A stretch of 11,949 nt of DNA from JACQCV01 sp964634555 (GCA_964634555.1 CAZWJJ010000025.1:1-11949); one strand, 5' to 3'. Positions 5,693-11,847 are shown, counted from the first letter of the stretch. Translations and numbers: made by a program. Notes: generated from the sequence alone by a model not told the origin.

Positions 5693-5715
5693 ATTGCAAC
5701 CCCTGGTGCTATCCT
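5686..5715 (+). promoter_or_regulatory. Possible promoter of alr
   Basis: TTGCCA (5686-5691), 18-base spacer, TATCCT (5710-5715). Transcription would start about 5722, leaving only about four bases before the ATG at 5726. The -10 is weak. Confidence 0.4.
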
Positions 5716-5725
5716 TGGTTAAAAG

Positions 5726-6868
5726 ATGAAAAACGGTATCAACAAAAATATTGAAAAATATGGCCTCCGAACTTGGGTGGAGATAAATAAAGCATCCACT
5801 GCACAAAATATCAAAACCTTCCGAAACTTGATCTCCAAGAAAACCATGCTCATGGCGATTGTTAAATCCAATGCCTACGGCCACGGCCTTTGGGATTTTT
5901 CACAGCTTGCAGATAAAGCGGGCGTCGATTGGTTTGGTGTTGATTCCATAGTAGAAGCTCTAACACTACGCAAAAACGGAATCAAAAAACCGATCTTGGT
6001 CCTTGGCTATACACTGCCGGAAAGATTTCAAGACGCCACAAAGAATGATGTTTCACTGACAATTTCCAGTTTTGAGAATCTTAAAAACCTTTACGATCAA
6101 AAATTATCGCCAAAAATCCATCTCAAGATCGACACCGGCATGCACCGACAGGGATTTTCTAATAACGAACTAAGCAAGGTCTGCGAATTACTGAAAAGAT
6201 CAAAAATAGATGTCGAGGGGATTTATACACATTTTGCCGCCGCCAAAAATCCAAGTTTCCCACAAGCAACAAACGCTCAGATTGAACTCTTCGACAAAGC
6301 TATCCAAATTGTAGAAAGTTTTGACTTCAAACCAGTCAAACATGCTTGCGCGACCGGCGGGACTCTTCTTTTTCCTCAAGCGCATTATGACATGGTGAGA
6401 GTCGGCATCGGATTGTATGGCATGTGGCCATCAAAAGAAACACAGAGAGCTGTTGAAAATAAAATCCGCCTTCGACCAGTGCTTTCTTGGAAAACAATCG
6501 TTGGCGAAGTAAAAACATTACCAGTCGGTGGGGGAGTGGGCTACGATTTCACCGAAAAATTAACGCCAAAATCAAAAATCGCCGTCTGTCCGATCGGCTA
6601 TTGGCACGGCCTTGATAGAGGATTTTCAAGTATCGGCAATGTTCTAATCCGTGGCGAACGTGCAAAAGTTCTCGGCCGAGTTTCAATGGATATGATTGTG
6701 ATTGATATAAGTAAAATCAAAAATGTAAAAGTAGGGGATGAAGTCACGATAATTGGCGAGGATGGCAAAAATAAAATATCCGCCGTCGAAATGGCAGATA
6801 TTATTGAGACGATCAACTATGAAATTACAACTCGAATAAATCCGTTAATCAAAAGAATTATTGTTTAA
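5726..6868 (+). CDS. alr: Alanine racemase
   Basis: 380 residues, the usual length for this PLP enzyme, which makes D-alanine for peptidoglycan in the cytoplasm. The PLP lysine is K47 in MAIVKSNAYGHG. Other family signatures: 'HLKIDTGMHRQGF', 'THFAAA', 'HACATGG', 'VRVGIGLYGMWP', 'GGGVGYDF' carrying the position of the second catalytic base (tyrosine), 'CPIGYWHG' and 'GRVSMDMIVIDIS'. GYWHG replaces the common GYADG, a modest variation. There is no Shine-Dalgarno before the ATG. Transcribed divergently from the SIMPL gene. No obvious terminator follows; the downstream palindromic repeats begin 10 bases after the stop. Presence of alr indicates that the cell builds its own peptidoglycan. Confidence 0.95.
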   Translation: MKNGINKNIEKYGLRTWVEINKASTAQNIKTFRNLISKKTMLMAIVKSNAYGHGLWDFSQLADKAGVDWFGVDSIVEALTLRKNGIKKPILVLGYTLPERFQDATKNDVSLTISSFENLKNLYDQKLSPKIHLKIDTGMHRQGFSNNELSKVCELLKRSKIDVEGIYTHFAAAKNPSFPQATNAQIELFDKAIQIVESFDFKPVKHACATGGTLLFPQAHYDMVRVGIGLYGMWPSKETQRAVENKIRLRPVLSWKTIVGEVKTLPVGGGVGYDFTEKLTPKSKIAVCPIGYWHGLDRGFSSIGNVLIRGERAKVLGRVSMDMIVIDISKIKNVKVGDEVTIIGEDGKNKISAVEMADIIETINYEITTRINPLIKRIIV

Positions 6869-6878
6869 TACAATTAGG

Positions 6879-7021
6879 AGATGCTTCGTCGTAAACTCCT
6901 CGCAATGACGGTCTAGGTGGAAATTTCTGTCATTTTGGTGTCATTGCGAGCCGTGCGAAGCAATCTACGTTATTATTTTTGAACATTCGGAATTGCTTGG
7001 TCGCAGACTTCTCGCAATAAC
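6879..7021. repeat. Composite palindromic repeat (half unit plus full unit), copy 3
   Basis: A right-half unit (6879-6909, ending CTCGCAATGAC) is followed by 30 unrelated bases. A full unit follows (6940-7021) that starts GTCATTGCGAG and ends CTCGCAATAAC, with inner CGAAGCAATCTACGT. The same half-plus-full arrangement recurs at 11713-11847. The gap 6869-7196 contains this repeat and the inverted-repeat element that follows, and no gene. Confidence 0.85.
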
Positions 7022-7032
7022 AATATTGGCAT

Positions 7033-7206
7033 AATCGTTTAAATTTAGATACAGAGCGAGGAAGAGGCGAGGATTGTGACGAAACAAAAATTACTTAATT
7101 TTATACAGAACGCGAAGACAACGAGCAGATGAGGAAAGTGTACTTAAATGTACACTGACGAATTGGCGGAGTTGTCGACAAAGTTATGTATAAAATTTAA
7201 ACGATT
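7033..7206 (-). repeat. Long inverted-repeat element at the 3' end of the response regulator gene (nested form)
   Basis: Outer arms AATCGTTTAAATTT (7033-7046) and AAATTTAAACGATT (7193-7206) are perfect complements; the right arm contains the last codons and stop of the response regulator gene. A nested pair, AATTTTATACA (7097-7107) and TGTATAAAATT (7187-7197), encloses a central hairpin AGTGTAC-TTAAAT-GTACACT (7137-7156). Core motifs GTGACGAA (left) and CGACAAAGTTATG (right) match the element at 9796-9913. Likely folds in RNA or as a cruciform; could serve as a terminator or 3'-end stabiliser for the kinase-regulator operon. Confidence 0.7.
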
Positions 7207-7574
7207 CCGAGAGTGGTTTTAACGCGAGAGACTATCTCATTAAGCGTAAAATTCGATTTAACCATAAAGTCACTGGCTCCCAACCCTTTAGCCTTTTGCA
7301 TATCATCTGATTTATCAAGATTACTCAAGACAATCACCGGTGTGGCTTTAAATTTATCTTCCTTCTTCATCTCTGTTAAAACGCCAAAACCATCAATATC
7401 AGGCAACAAAAGATCGAGTACCACCATATCCGGCGTAAATGTTTTTAAAATCTCCAGGGCGTTTTTGCCATCCACACCAGCCTGAACTTGCATACCTTGC
7501 GCTACAAATTTCTTCGCGAGCGTTTCCCGAAGGAATTTATCGTCTTCTACAATTAAAATTTTCTTCTCGCCCAT
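7197..7574 (-). CDS. Receiver-only response regulator (CheY-like)
   Basis: 125 residues, exactly one receiver domain with no output domain. The acidic pair is E10/D11-D12 (ILIVEDD), the phosphoacceptor is D54 (VVLDLLLPDIDG), the Ser/Thr position is in 'IVLSNL', and the conserved lysine is K105 (FMVKSN). It would be phosphorylated by the kinase encoded just upstream and act by protein contact. Translation starts 30 bases after the kinase stop, with no Shine-Dalgarno in the gap. Its final codons lie in the right arm of the long inverted repeat at 7033-7206. Confidence 0.9.
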   Translation of the reverse strand: MGEKKILIVEDDKFLRETLAKKFVAQGMQVQAGVDGKNALEILKTFTPDMVVLDLLLPDIDGFGVLTEMKKEDKFKATPVIVLSNLDKSDDMQKAKGLGASDFMVKSNFTLNEIVSRVKTTLGIV

Positions 7575-7604
7575 TTTATTATTTAAATTTACTTCTGTTA
7601 ATTT

Positions 7605-8375
7605 CTACTTTATTGGCAAAAATAGAGTGATTTTTGTACCTTTTCCTTCCTTAGATTGTATATCCATTTTACCGCCATGTCCAGCAACAATATTTTTAAC
7701 GATAAAAAGTCCTAATCCTGACCCTGAAACCTCTCCAATATTCTTAGCACGGAAAAATTTTCCAGCTATCTTACCCAAATCTGTCTCTGGAATACCTATG
7801 CCAGTGTCTGTTACCACAACAATAGCATCTTTACCATCTTTTCTGGCTGTAATTGTTACAATACCGCCGGCCGGCGTATATTTGATAGCATTTGTAACCA
7901 AATTTCTGATCGCCAACGTCATCTTGATTGAATCAAACAAGAAAAAAAGCGTTTCATTTGATTCATTAAAATTTATAACTATGGATTTTCCCTTAGCACC
8001 AAGACTATTTTCTGCAATGACCTTATTGATAATCTCAATTAAATTATGATTTTCAAATTTATATGAAGCGTAATCAACGCTTGTATTCAAGGCAGCTAAG
8101 GCATCGTTGGCCAAACCAATGGCAACAGAAACCTTACTCTCACCCTCCTTGATCAGATTAAAATTATCTTCATTTAAAGTATCGTTTTGTTTTAGTTCAG
8201 ACAAAGAATTAAAAATCCAGCTCAAAGCGGTGAGGGGAGTCTTGATCTCATGAACAATAGCCTCAATCGTCAGATTGCGGTCGCCCCTGTTCTTGGCATT
8301 TTTTTCCGAATAAAAATAACAGATTAGTCCGCCGACACACAAACCGGCCAGAAAAAATAGCAACTCAATATTCAT
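7605..8375 (-). CDS. Sensor histidine kinase with minimal membrane anchor and no sensor domain
   Basis: 256 residues from the ATG at 8373-8375 (MNIELLFFLAGLC). One membrane segment (about 4-22) leads almost directly into the dimerisation/phosphoacceptor helix with H42 in VHEIKTPLTAL. The catalytic ATPase domain shows the N box NLVTNAIKYTP, G1 box DTGIGIP, F box KFFRAK and G2 box GSGLGLFIVK. There is no periplasmic loop, PAS, HAMP or GAF domain, so the signal is either sensed in the membrane or supplied by a partner. It forms an operon with the receiver-only regulator. An in-frame ATG at 8414 would add 13 residues but lies upstream of the TATAAT, so it is not used. Confidence 0.9.
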   Translation of the reverse strand: MNIELLFFLAGLCVGGLICYFYSEKNAKNRGDRNLTIEAIVHEIKTPLTALSWIFNSLSELKQNDTLNEDNFNLIKEGESKVSVAIGLANDALAALNTSVDYASYKFENHNLIEIINKVIAENSLGAKGKSIVINFNESNETLFFLFDSIKMTLAIRNLVTNAIKYTPAGGIVTITARKDGKDAIVVVTDTGIGIPETDLGKIAGKFFRAKNIGEVSGSGLGLFIVKNIVAGHGGKMDIQSKEGKGTKITLFLPIK

Positions 8376-8381
8376 TCCACT

Positions 8382-8387
8382 ATTATA
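8382..8387 (-). promoter_or_regulatory. -10 box of the kinase operon (leaderless geometry)
   Basis: A perfect TATAAT on the minus strand is followed by six bases (AGTGGA) and then the ATG of the kinase gene, so transcription should start at the A of ATG. No clear -35 is visible. Confidence 0.5.
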
Positions 8388-8428
8388 TACCGAGTCAGGC
8401 CAAACTAAAAACATACTTCGACGAATAC

Positions 8429-8459
8429 AAAAAACTCCTCCTTTTAGGAAGAGTCTTTT
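8429..8459 (-). terminator. Rho-independent terminator of the HU gene
   Basis: On the minus strand GACTCTTCC (8447-8455) pairs with GGAGGAGTT (8433-8441), nine pairs including two G-U, over a TAAAA loop, then a run of T. It separates HU from the kinase operon. Confidence 0.85.
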
Positions 8460-8483
8460 GCCGTTTAGTAGACCTCTAAATAA

Positions 8484-8756
8484 CTATTTTACAGCCTCCT
8501 TCAAAGCCTTTGCGGCTCGGAACTTAGGAACGTTCATAGCTGGAACGTTCACAGTTTCGCCCGTCTTAGGATTTCTTGCTGTTCGTGCGGCTCGCGCCTT
8601 AACAGAAAAGATTCCCAAACCAGCGATCGATACTTCCTCGCCCTTCTTGAGCGTATGAACTATAGAATCGAACATCGAATCAACCAACTCTTCGGCAGAT
8701 GTTCTTGTTCCGCCAAGCTTTGCATGAACTACATCAACAAGGCCCTGCTTATTCAT
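8484..8756 (-). CDS. hup: HU-family DNA-binding protein
   Basis: 90 residues, the standard HU length. MNKQGLVDVV start, 'GEEVSIAGLGIFSVKARAARTARNPKTGETVNVPA' region (about 40-73) with the DNA-clasping beta arm and the conserved RNPKTG, ending in 'VPKFRAAKALKEAV'. It is an architectural dimer that bends and compacts DNA. There is no Shine-Dalgarno before the ATG, although the leader is about 45 bases long. Own promoter and terminator, so monocistronic. Confidence 0.96.
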   Translation of the reverse strand: MNKQGLVDVVHAKLGGTRTSAEELVDSMFDSIVHTLKKGEEVSIAGLGIFSVKARAARTARNPKTGETVNVPAMNVPKFRAAKALKEAVK

Positions 8757-8806
8757 AATTATATTTATTACAAGATGTATTAATACTTCGACCTAATAAT
8801 AAGCCT

Positions 8807-8834
8807 ATTATACTATAACGCCTTTTTAGCGCAA
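8807..8834 (-). promoter_or_regulatory. Promoter of the HU gene
   Basis: On the minus strand TTGCGC (8829-8834), 16-base spacer, perfect TATAAT (8807-8812). Transcription would begin about 45 bases upstream of the ATG. Confidence 0.65.
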
Positions 8835-8852
8835 CTCTAATTGTAAAGCTGA

Positions 8853-9025
8853 CTATGAGTGCCGACAGCCACCAATATAACAACGCAAACTTCGAGAAAG
8901 ATCTTTAATATTCTTAAACGGGCCGATTTTTTGCCTTCTCTTAATTCTTTTTCCGCCTCATTAATAATTTCTCTAAGATATTTAGACGGTTTAATGTTAT
9001 TTTTTTGTAAACTATTTTTTGTCAT
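8853..9025 (-). pseudogene. Antitoxin-like small gene with a single-base frameshift
   Basis: The ATG frame (9025 down) gives MTKNSLQKNNIKPSKYLREIINEAEKELREGKK and then nonsense ending in a hydrophobic tail with TAG at 8837-8839. If one A is added to the A6 run just after GGC (about 8926-8931), the frame continues IGPFKNIKDLSRSLR and stops at 8853-8855. That continuation has the look of the short C-terminus of RelB/Phd-type antitoxins (YL..II.EAEKEL..GK..GPF.N.KDL..SL). I see no toxin gene beside it. It follows the terminator of the 9129-9569 gene and has no clear promoter; AGGAG lies 13 bases upstream, rather far. The change could be a real mutation, a slippage site or an assembly error. Confidence 0.5.
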
Positions 9026-9068
9026 TCAATGTGGCAAACTCTCCTGCGCTAAAGCTATGGCGAGTAAA

Positions 9069-9096
9069 TAAAAAATCCCAACCAAAAGGTTGAGAT
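9069..9096 (-). terminator. Rho-independent terminator of the 9129-9569 gene
   Basis: On the minus strand ATCTCAACC (9088-9096) pairs with GGTTGGGAT (9075-9083), nine pairs with one G-U, over loop TTTT and followed by six T's. Confidence 0.85.
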
Positions 9097-9128
9097 AAAA
9101 AGCTGAAAACTAGATTATAAACAAAGAT

Positions 9129-9569
9129 CTACTTGTCACAAACCAGAAATCGGCAAATAGGGTGCTGATCAGCGACCCATAAGTCAAGGTACAAATTCCG
9201 TTCGGAACTTTTCCCACACAGGTACGCAACACCACGGTCGCCGTTGATCTCCGCGGAAGAGCCAATGGCAAGCACTGGAAATTGACGCTGTATCTCAGGA
9301 TATTGAGCCCCGAAAGCTAGAAGTTCTTCAATATTGGCAGGTCGCTTGTTCGCCTTACCGAGCTCGGAAATAGCTTCTTCCAGATAGATTCTTCGATTGA
9401 AATGAACTAGTTTCACCTTACATGAGACCCTACCTTCACCCTTCACGAAAAAATACTTGGCTCTGATGTCGTTGTGTGACCAATCGTAGTTACCAACGGA
9501 AATCATCTGTTCCAGAGTTTGACTATAATCAATCATGAGATCGAATGATCGTTCCTGTTCAAACTGCAT
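9129..9569 (-). CDS. Unknown cytoplasmic protein of a type seen in CPR genomes
   Basis: 146 residues; AAAGGAG lies five to six bases before the ATG, which fixes the start. No signal peptide or membrane segment. Visible blocks: an N-terminal 'DYSQTLEQMISVGNYDW' (14-30), 'GEGRVSCKVKLVHFNRRI' (44-61), a helical 'RPANIEELLAFGAQYPEIQRQFP' region (about 76-98), and a C-terminal strand region 'AIGSSAEINGDRGVAYL' to 'CRFLVCDK' (101-146). I remember similar sequences in CPR contigs but know no function. The order of blocks (helix with LL/A..GA, then 'G.R.V.YL', then an aromatic strand region) parallels the protein at 1703-2161. Single-gene unit with its own terminator. Confidence 0.75.
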   Translation of the reverse strand: MQFEQERSFDLMIDYSQTLEQMISVGNYDWSHNDIRAKYFFVKGEGRVSCKVKLVHFNRRIYLEEAISELGKANKRPANIEELLAFGAQYPEIQRQFPVLAIGSSAEINGDRGVAYLCGKSSERNLYLDLWVADQHPICRFLVCDK

Positions 9570-9623
9570 TTTTACTCCTTTTTTTTATTTTAAATTTTAA
9601 AGAACTATTTCTGAACTGCCTCT

Positions 9624-9651
9624 ATCCTACAATCTTTTTAAATAAAAGCAA
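9624..9651 (-). promoter_or_regulatory. Possible promoter of the 9129-9569 gene
   Basis: On the minus strand TTGCTT (9646-9651), 16-base spacer, TAGGAT (9624-9629). Both boxes are imperfect, and the leader would be about 50 bases, A/T-rich and ending in AAAGGAG. Confidence 0.3.
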
Positions 9652-9653
9652 GG

Positions 9654-9720
9654 GGCATTGCGAGGAGCTTGCGGCGAGGCAATCTCTAGCATTTATAATC
9701 ACAACGTAAATTGTTTTATA
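9654..9720. repeat. Degenerate palindromic repeat, copy 4
   Basis: A left-half unit CATTGCGAGGAGCTTGCGGC (from 9656) runs into GAGGCAATCTCT. A decayed remnant of the inner motif follows (ACGTAAATTGTTT near 9713). The right arm is lost. Confidence 0.7.
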
Positions 9721-9727
9721 CTATCTT

Positions 9728-9766
9728 CAATTAAAAACACCCGCCAAAGCAAGGTGTTTTTAATTG
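9728..9766 (-). terminator. Bidirectional terminator downstream of rny
   Basis: CAATTAAAAACACC (9728-9741) and GGTGTTTTTAATTG (9753-9766) form a perfect 14-bp inverted repeat with an 11-base loop, with A's and T's placed to give a T-run in either direction. It lies about 150 bases past the rny stop, beyond the inverted-repeat element. Confidence 0.65.
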
Positions 9767-9795
9767 AGGCTTAATAATTTATAATCCAAGTAAGG

Positions 9796-9913
9796 AAATT
9801 CTAAACTTAGATGCAGAACAAGGAGGAGGCGAGGCTTGTGACGAAGATGTACTAACAGTACATTAAGGAGCAAACGCAACCTTCGACAAAGTTATGGGCT
9901 AAGTTTAGAATTT
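9796..9913 (-). repeat. Long inverted-repeat element immediately after the rny stop codon
   Basis: AAATTCTAAACTTAG (9796-9810) and CTAAGTTTAGAATTT (9899-9913) are perfect 15-bp complements; the right arm ends one base before the rny stop codon. Inside are the core motifs shared with the element at 7033-7206 (GTGACGAAG, and TTCGACAAAGTTATG) and a central hairpin ATGTACT-AAC-AGTACAT (9847-9863). GAGG-C-TTGTG (9831-9840) can also pair, with G-U pairs, with CGCAACCTTC (9875-9884). Confidence 0.75.
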
Positions 9914-9914
9914 A

Positions 9915-11444
9915 CTATCTCGCGTACTCGATCACTCTAGTTTCGCGGATGACATTTACCTTAATCTCACCTGGATATTTCAACTCCTGTTCAATTCGTC
10001 GGGCAATCTCTTGCGCGATCCTTTTCGCCTCAAGATCAGTTATTTTTTCCGGATTAACAAAAACTCTTATATCTCGTCCGGCCTGAATTGCGTAAGACTT
10101 TTCTACGCCGTCAAAAGAGTTTGCAATAGCTTCCAGATCTGCCAAGCGCTTCAGATAATTCTCAACACTATCGCGCCTTGCGCCCGGTCGTCCTCCAGAG
10201 ATCGCATCTGCCGTCTGAACAATAATCGATTCGAGGGTTTCATAAGGATACTCCTCATGATGAGCCTGCATAGCTTTGATTATCCGGACATCCGCGCCAA
10301 ATTTTTCCAAAATTCTTCTTCCGATCTCTACGTGAGTGCCGACGACTTCATGATCGAGGGCCTTACCGATATCGTGAAGCAAGGCACCTGCCTTTGCTAT
10401 CAAAATATCCCCGCCAAGCTCAGTCGCCAACATTCCGGCAATGTGCGCCATTTCAAGCGAGTGCTGAAGAACATTCTGTCCATAGCTGGTTCGAAAATGC
10501 AATCGTCCCAAAATCGAAATAATTCGCGGATCGAGATTGAAGACACCGGCTTCATAGGCCGCCTGTTCGCCCTTTTCTTTAATAATTTTATTAACTTCGC
10601 CCCTGGCTTTTTCAACCGTCTCTTCGATCTTCGCTGGCTGAATCCTGCCATCGGCCATCAAACTCTCCAGAGCAAATTTAGCGATATGTCTACGCACCGG
10701 ATCAAAGCCCGAAATAGTGATCATGCCCGGTGTATCGTCAATTATAATCTCCACGCCGGCCGCACGCTCAAGCGATCGGATATTTCTTCCTTCTTTACCT
10801 ATAACCTTGCCCTTAATATCTTCAGAAGTTATTGGTACGTTGGTGGTCATAACATCAGAGGCAGTCGAAGATGCCAATCGCTGAATTGAAGTTGCTAGGA
10901 TATCCTTAGCCTTGCGATCGAGCTTCTCGGTGCCATCACGCTCCAATTTCTGCATTCTGATCAAAATATCCTCACCATACTTGGTCTCGACATTTGAAAT
11001 GAGCTCGGCCAAAGCCGCCTCTTCCGATAGTCTAGCGACTCGTGCCAACTCCGCCTCGGCCTTAACCTCTAGTTCTTTAACCTTATTTTTAAGATCCTTA
11101 ACCTCGACAATCCTCTCCTTTATATTTTCCGCCTCACGATCGACATCAGATTGCCTTTTATCAATCAGCTCATCCTTCTTGATTAGGCGATCCTCAAGCT
11201 TTTTCATTGAGATTTCGCGGTTTTTTATATCCTCCTTGCTGTCAGAAAGTAATGTTTCTGCTTTCTTTTCCGCCTCTTCAACTATCTTTTGTGCCTGCGT
11301 CTTAGCCTCAAGCATCGTCTGCTTGATTGTCAATTCCATAGAACCCTTTTTCCCCAGAGACACTATCCATCGGAGATAATATCCGATCCCTATGCCCGCT
11401 GCGACTGCAATACCAGCCAGGAGCAATACTGTTTGTAATCCCAT
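9915..11444 (-). CDS. rny: Ribonuclease Y
   Basis: 509 residues, close to the family's usual length of about 520. Order: N-terminal membrane anchor (4-27), a long charged coiled coil (about 36-185), a KH RNA-binding domain with GKVIGKEGRNIRSLE (GKEG at 216-219), and an HD phosphohydrolase domain with the metal-binding H357-D358 in LLHDIGKALDHE and a downstream HH pair at 395-396. The C-terminal part carries 'TADAISGGRPGARRDS' and 'VIRETRVIEYAR', typical of RNase Y. It is the membrane-bound endoribonuclease that starts mRNA decay in many bacteria lacking RNase E. The upstream region has a TTGACT and a TATAAA on the coding strand but with only 11 bases between them, so I do not call a promoter. 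No Shine-Dalgarno. Confidence 0.97.
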   Translation of the reverse strand: MGLQTVLLLAGIAVAAGIGIGYYLRWIVSLGKKGSMELTIKQTMLEAKTQAQKIVEEAEKKAETLLSDSKEDIKNREISMKKLEDRLIKKDELIDKRQSDVDREAENIKERIVEVKDLKNKVKELEVKAEAELARVARLSEEAALAELISNVETKYGEDILIRMQKLERDGTEKLDRKAKDILATSIQRLASSTASDVMTTNVPITSEDIKGKVIGKEGRNIRSLERAAGVEIIIDDTPGMITISGFDPVRRHIAKFALESLMADGRIQPAKIEETVEKARGEVNKIIKEKGEQAAYEAGVFNLDPRIISILGRLHFRTSYGQNVLQHSLEMAHIAGMLATELGGDILIAKAGALLHDIGKALDHEVVGTHVEIGRRILEKFGADVRIIKAMQAHHEEYPYETLESIIVQTADAISGGRPGARRDSVENYLKRLADLEAIANSFDGVEKSYAIQAGRDIRVFVNPEKITDLEAKRIAQEIARRIEQELKYPGEIKVNVIRETRVIEYAR

Positions 11445-11712
11445 AAATTCTACCGTATTTGATTTTATAGAGACCTACCTAGTCAAGTAGTCTAAGCCCA
11501 AATGCTGATTTTATCTTGAAAAACCGAGATGAAAACTTTAGTTTGATCATATTTTATTAGCTTTGTCTTAAACTTATCGAGCGGTCAAACTCTGAAATTC
11601 TGCTAGATACTCTATAAAAGAAATACTAAATTAAAAAAATAATAATGTAGCAATTTCAATCTAGCACGATTATTTGTGAATGTCTACCTTATTGTATGCG
11701 TCCACCATATTG
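11445..11712. other. AT-rich intergenic region upstream of rny, no gene seen
   Basis: It contains the 5' side of rny, and I see no coding frame, tRNA or terminator in it. A TCTATAAAA motif occurs on both strands (minus near 11468, plus near 11611), which could be -10 elements of opposite promoters; neither has a convincing -35. Confidence 0.4.
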
Positions 11713-11847
11713 AGATTGCTTCGTCGTAAACTCCTCGCAATGACAATTAAGGGTATTATGCCACAGTTTCGATGTCATTGCGATCTATGTGAAGCAATCT
11801 ACGTTGAAAAAGAGATTGCCACGCTCCGTGCGGTCACTTGCAATGAC
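11713..11847. repeat. Composite palindromic repeat (half unit plus full unit), copy 5
   Basis: A right-half unit (11713-11744) is followed by 29 bases and a full unit (11774-11847) starting GTCATTGCGAT and ending TTGCAATGAC, with inner GAAGCAATCTACGTT. The 27 bases at 11718-11744 are identical to 6883-6909. The remaining 102 bases to the window end show nothing recognisable. Confidence 0.8.

Noticed and set aside
5624..5884. N-terminal extension of the SIMPL-domain protein
   Set aside because: The frame is open, but it would cross the divergent alr start and the protein's own promoter; the signal anchor begins after the ATG at 5621-5623.
7627..8049. Plus-strand open frame inside the histidine kinase gene
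   Set aside because: It is antisense to the conserved ATPase boxes of the kinase and has no initiation signals.
9026..9070. Short hydrophobic reading frame (LAIALAQESLPH) just before the frameshifted gene
   Set aside because: It is only a short frame with no start signal; it seemed familiar, but I cannot support it as a gene or as a conserved leader from this sequence alone.
7033..9913. Integron attC sites as an explanation for the gene-end inverted repeats
   Set aside because: Position after genes and variable stems resemble attC, but I find no RYYYAAC/GTTRRRY core pair at the ends, no integrase, and the adjacent genes are core genes rather than cassettes.
10011..10889. Long open frame on the plus strand inside the RNase Y gene
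   Set aside because: It lies wholly antisense to rny, whose KH and HD motifs are unmistakable; the antisense frame has no recognisable motifs, promoter or ribosome site.
2252..11847. CRISPR array
   Set aside because: The repeats are palindromic, widely scattered and of variable length, with no regular spacer pattern and no cas genes.
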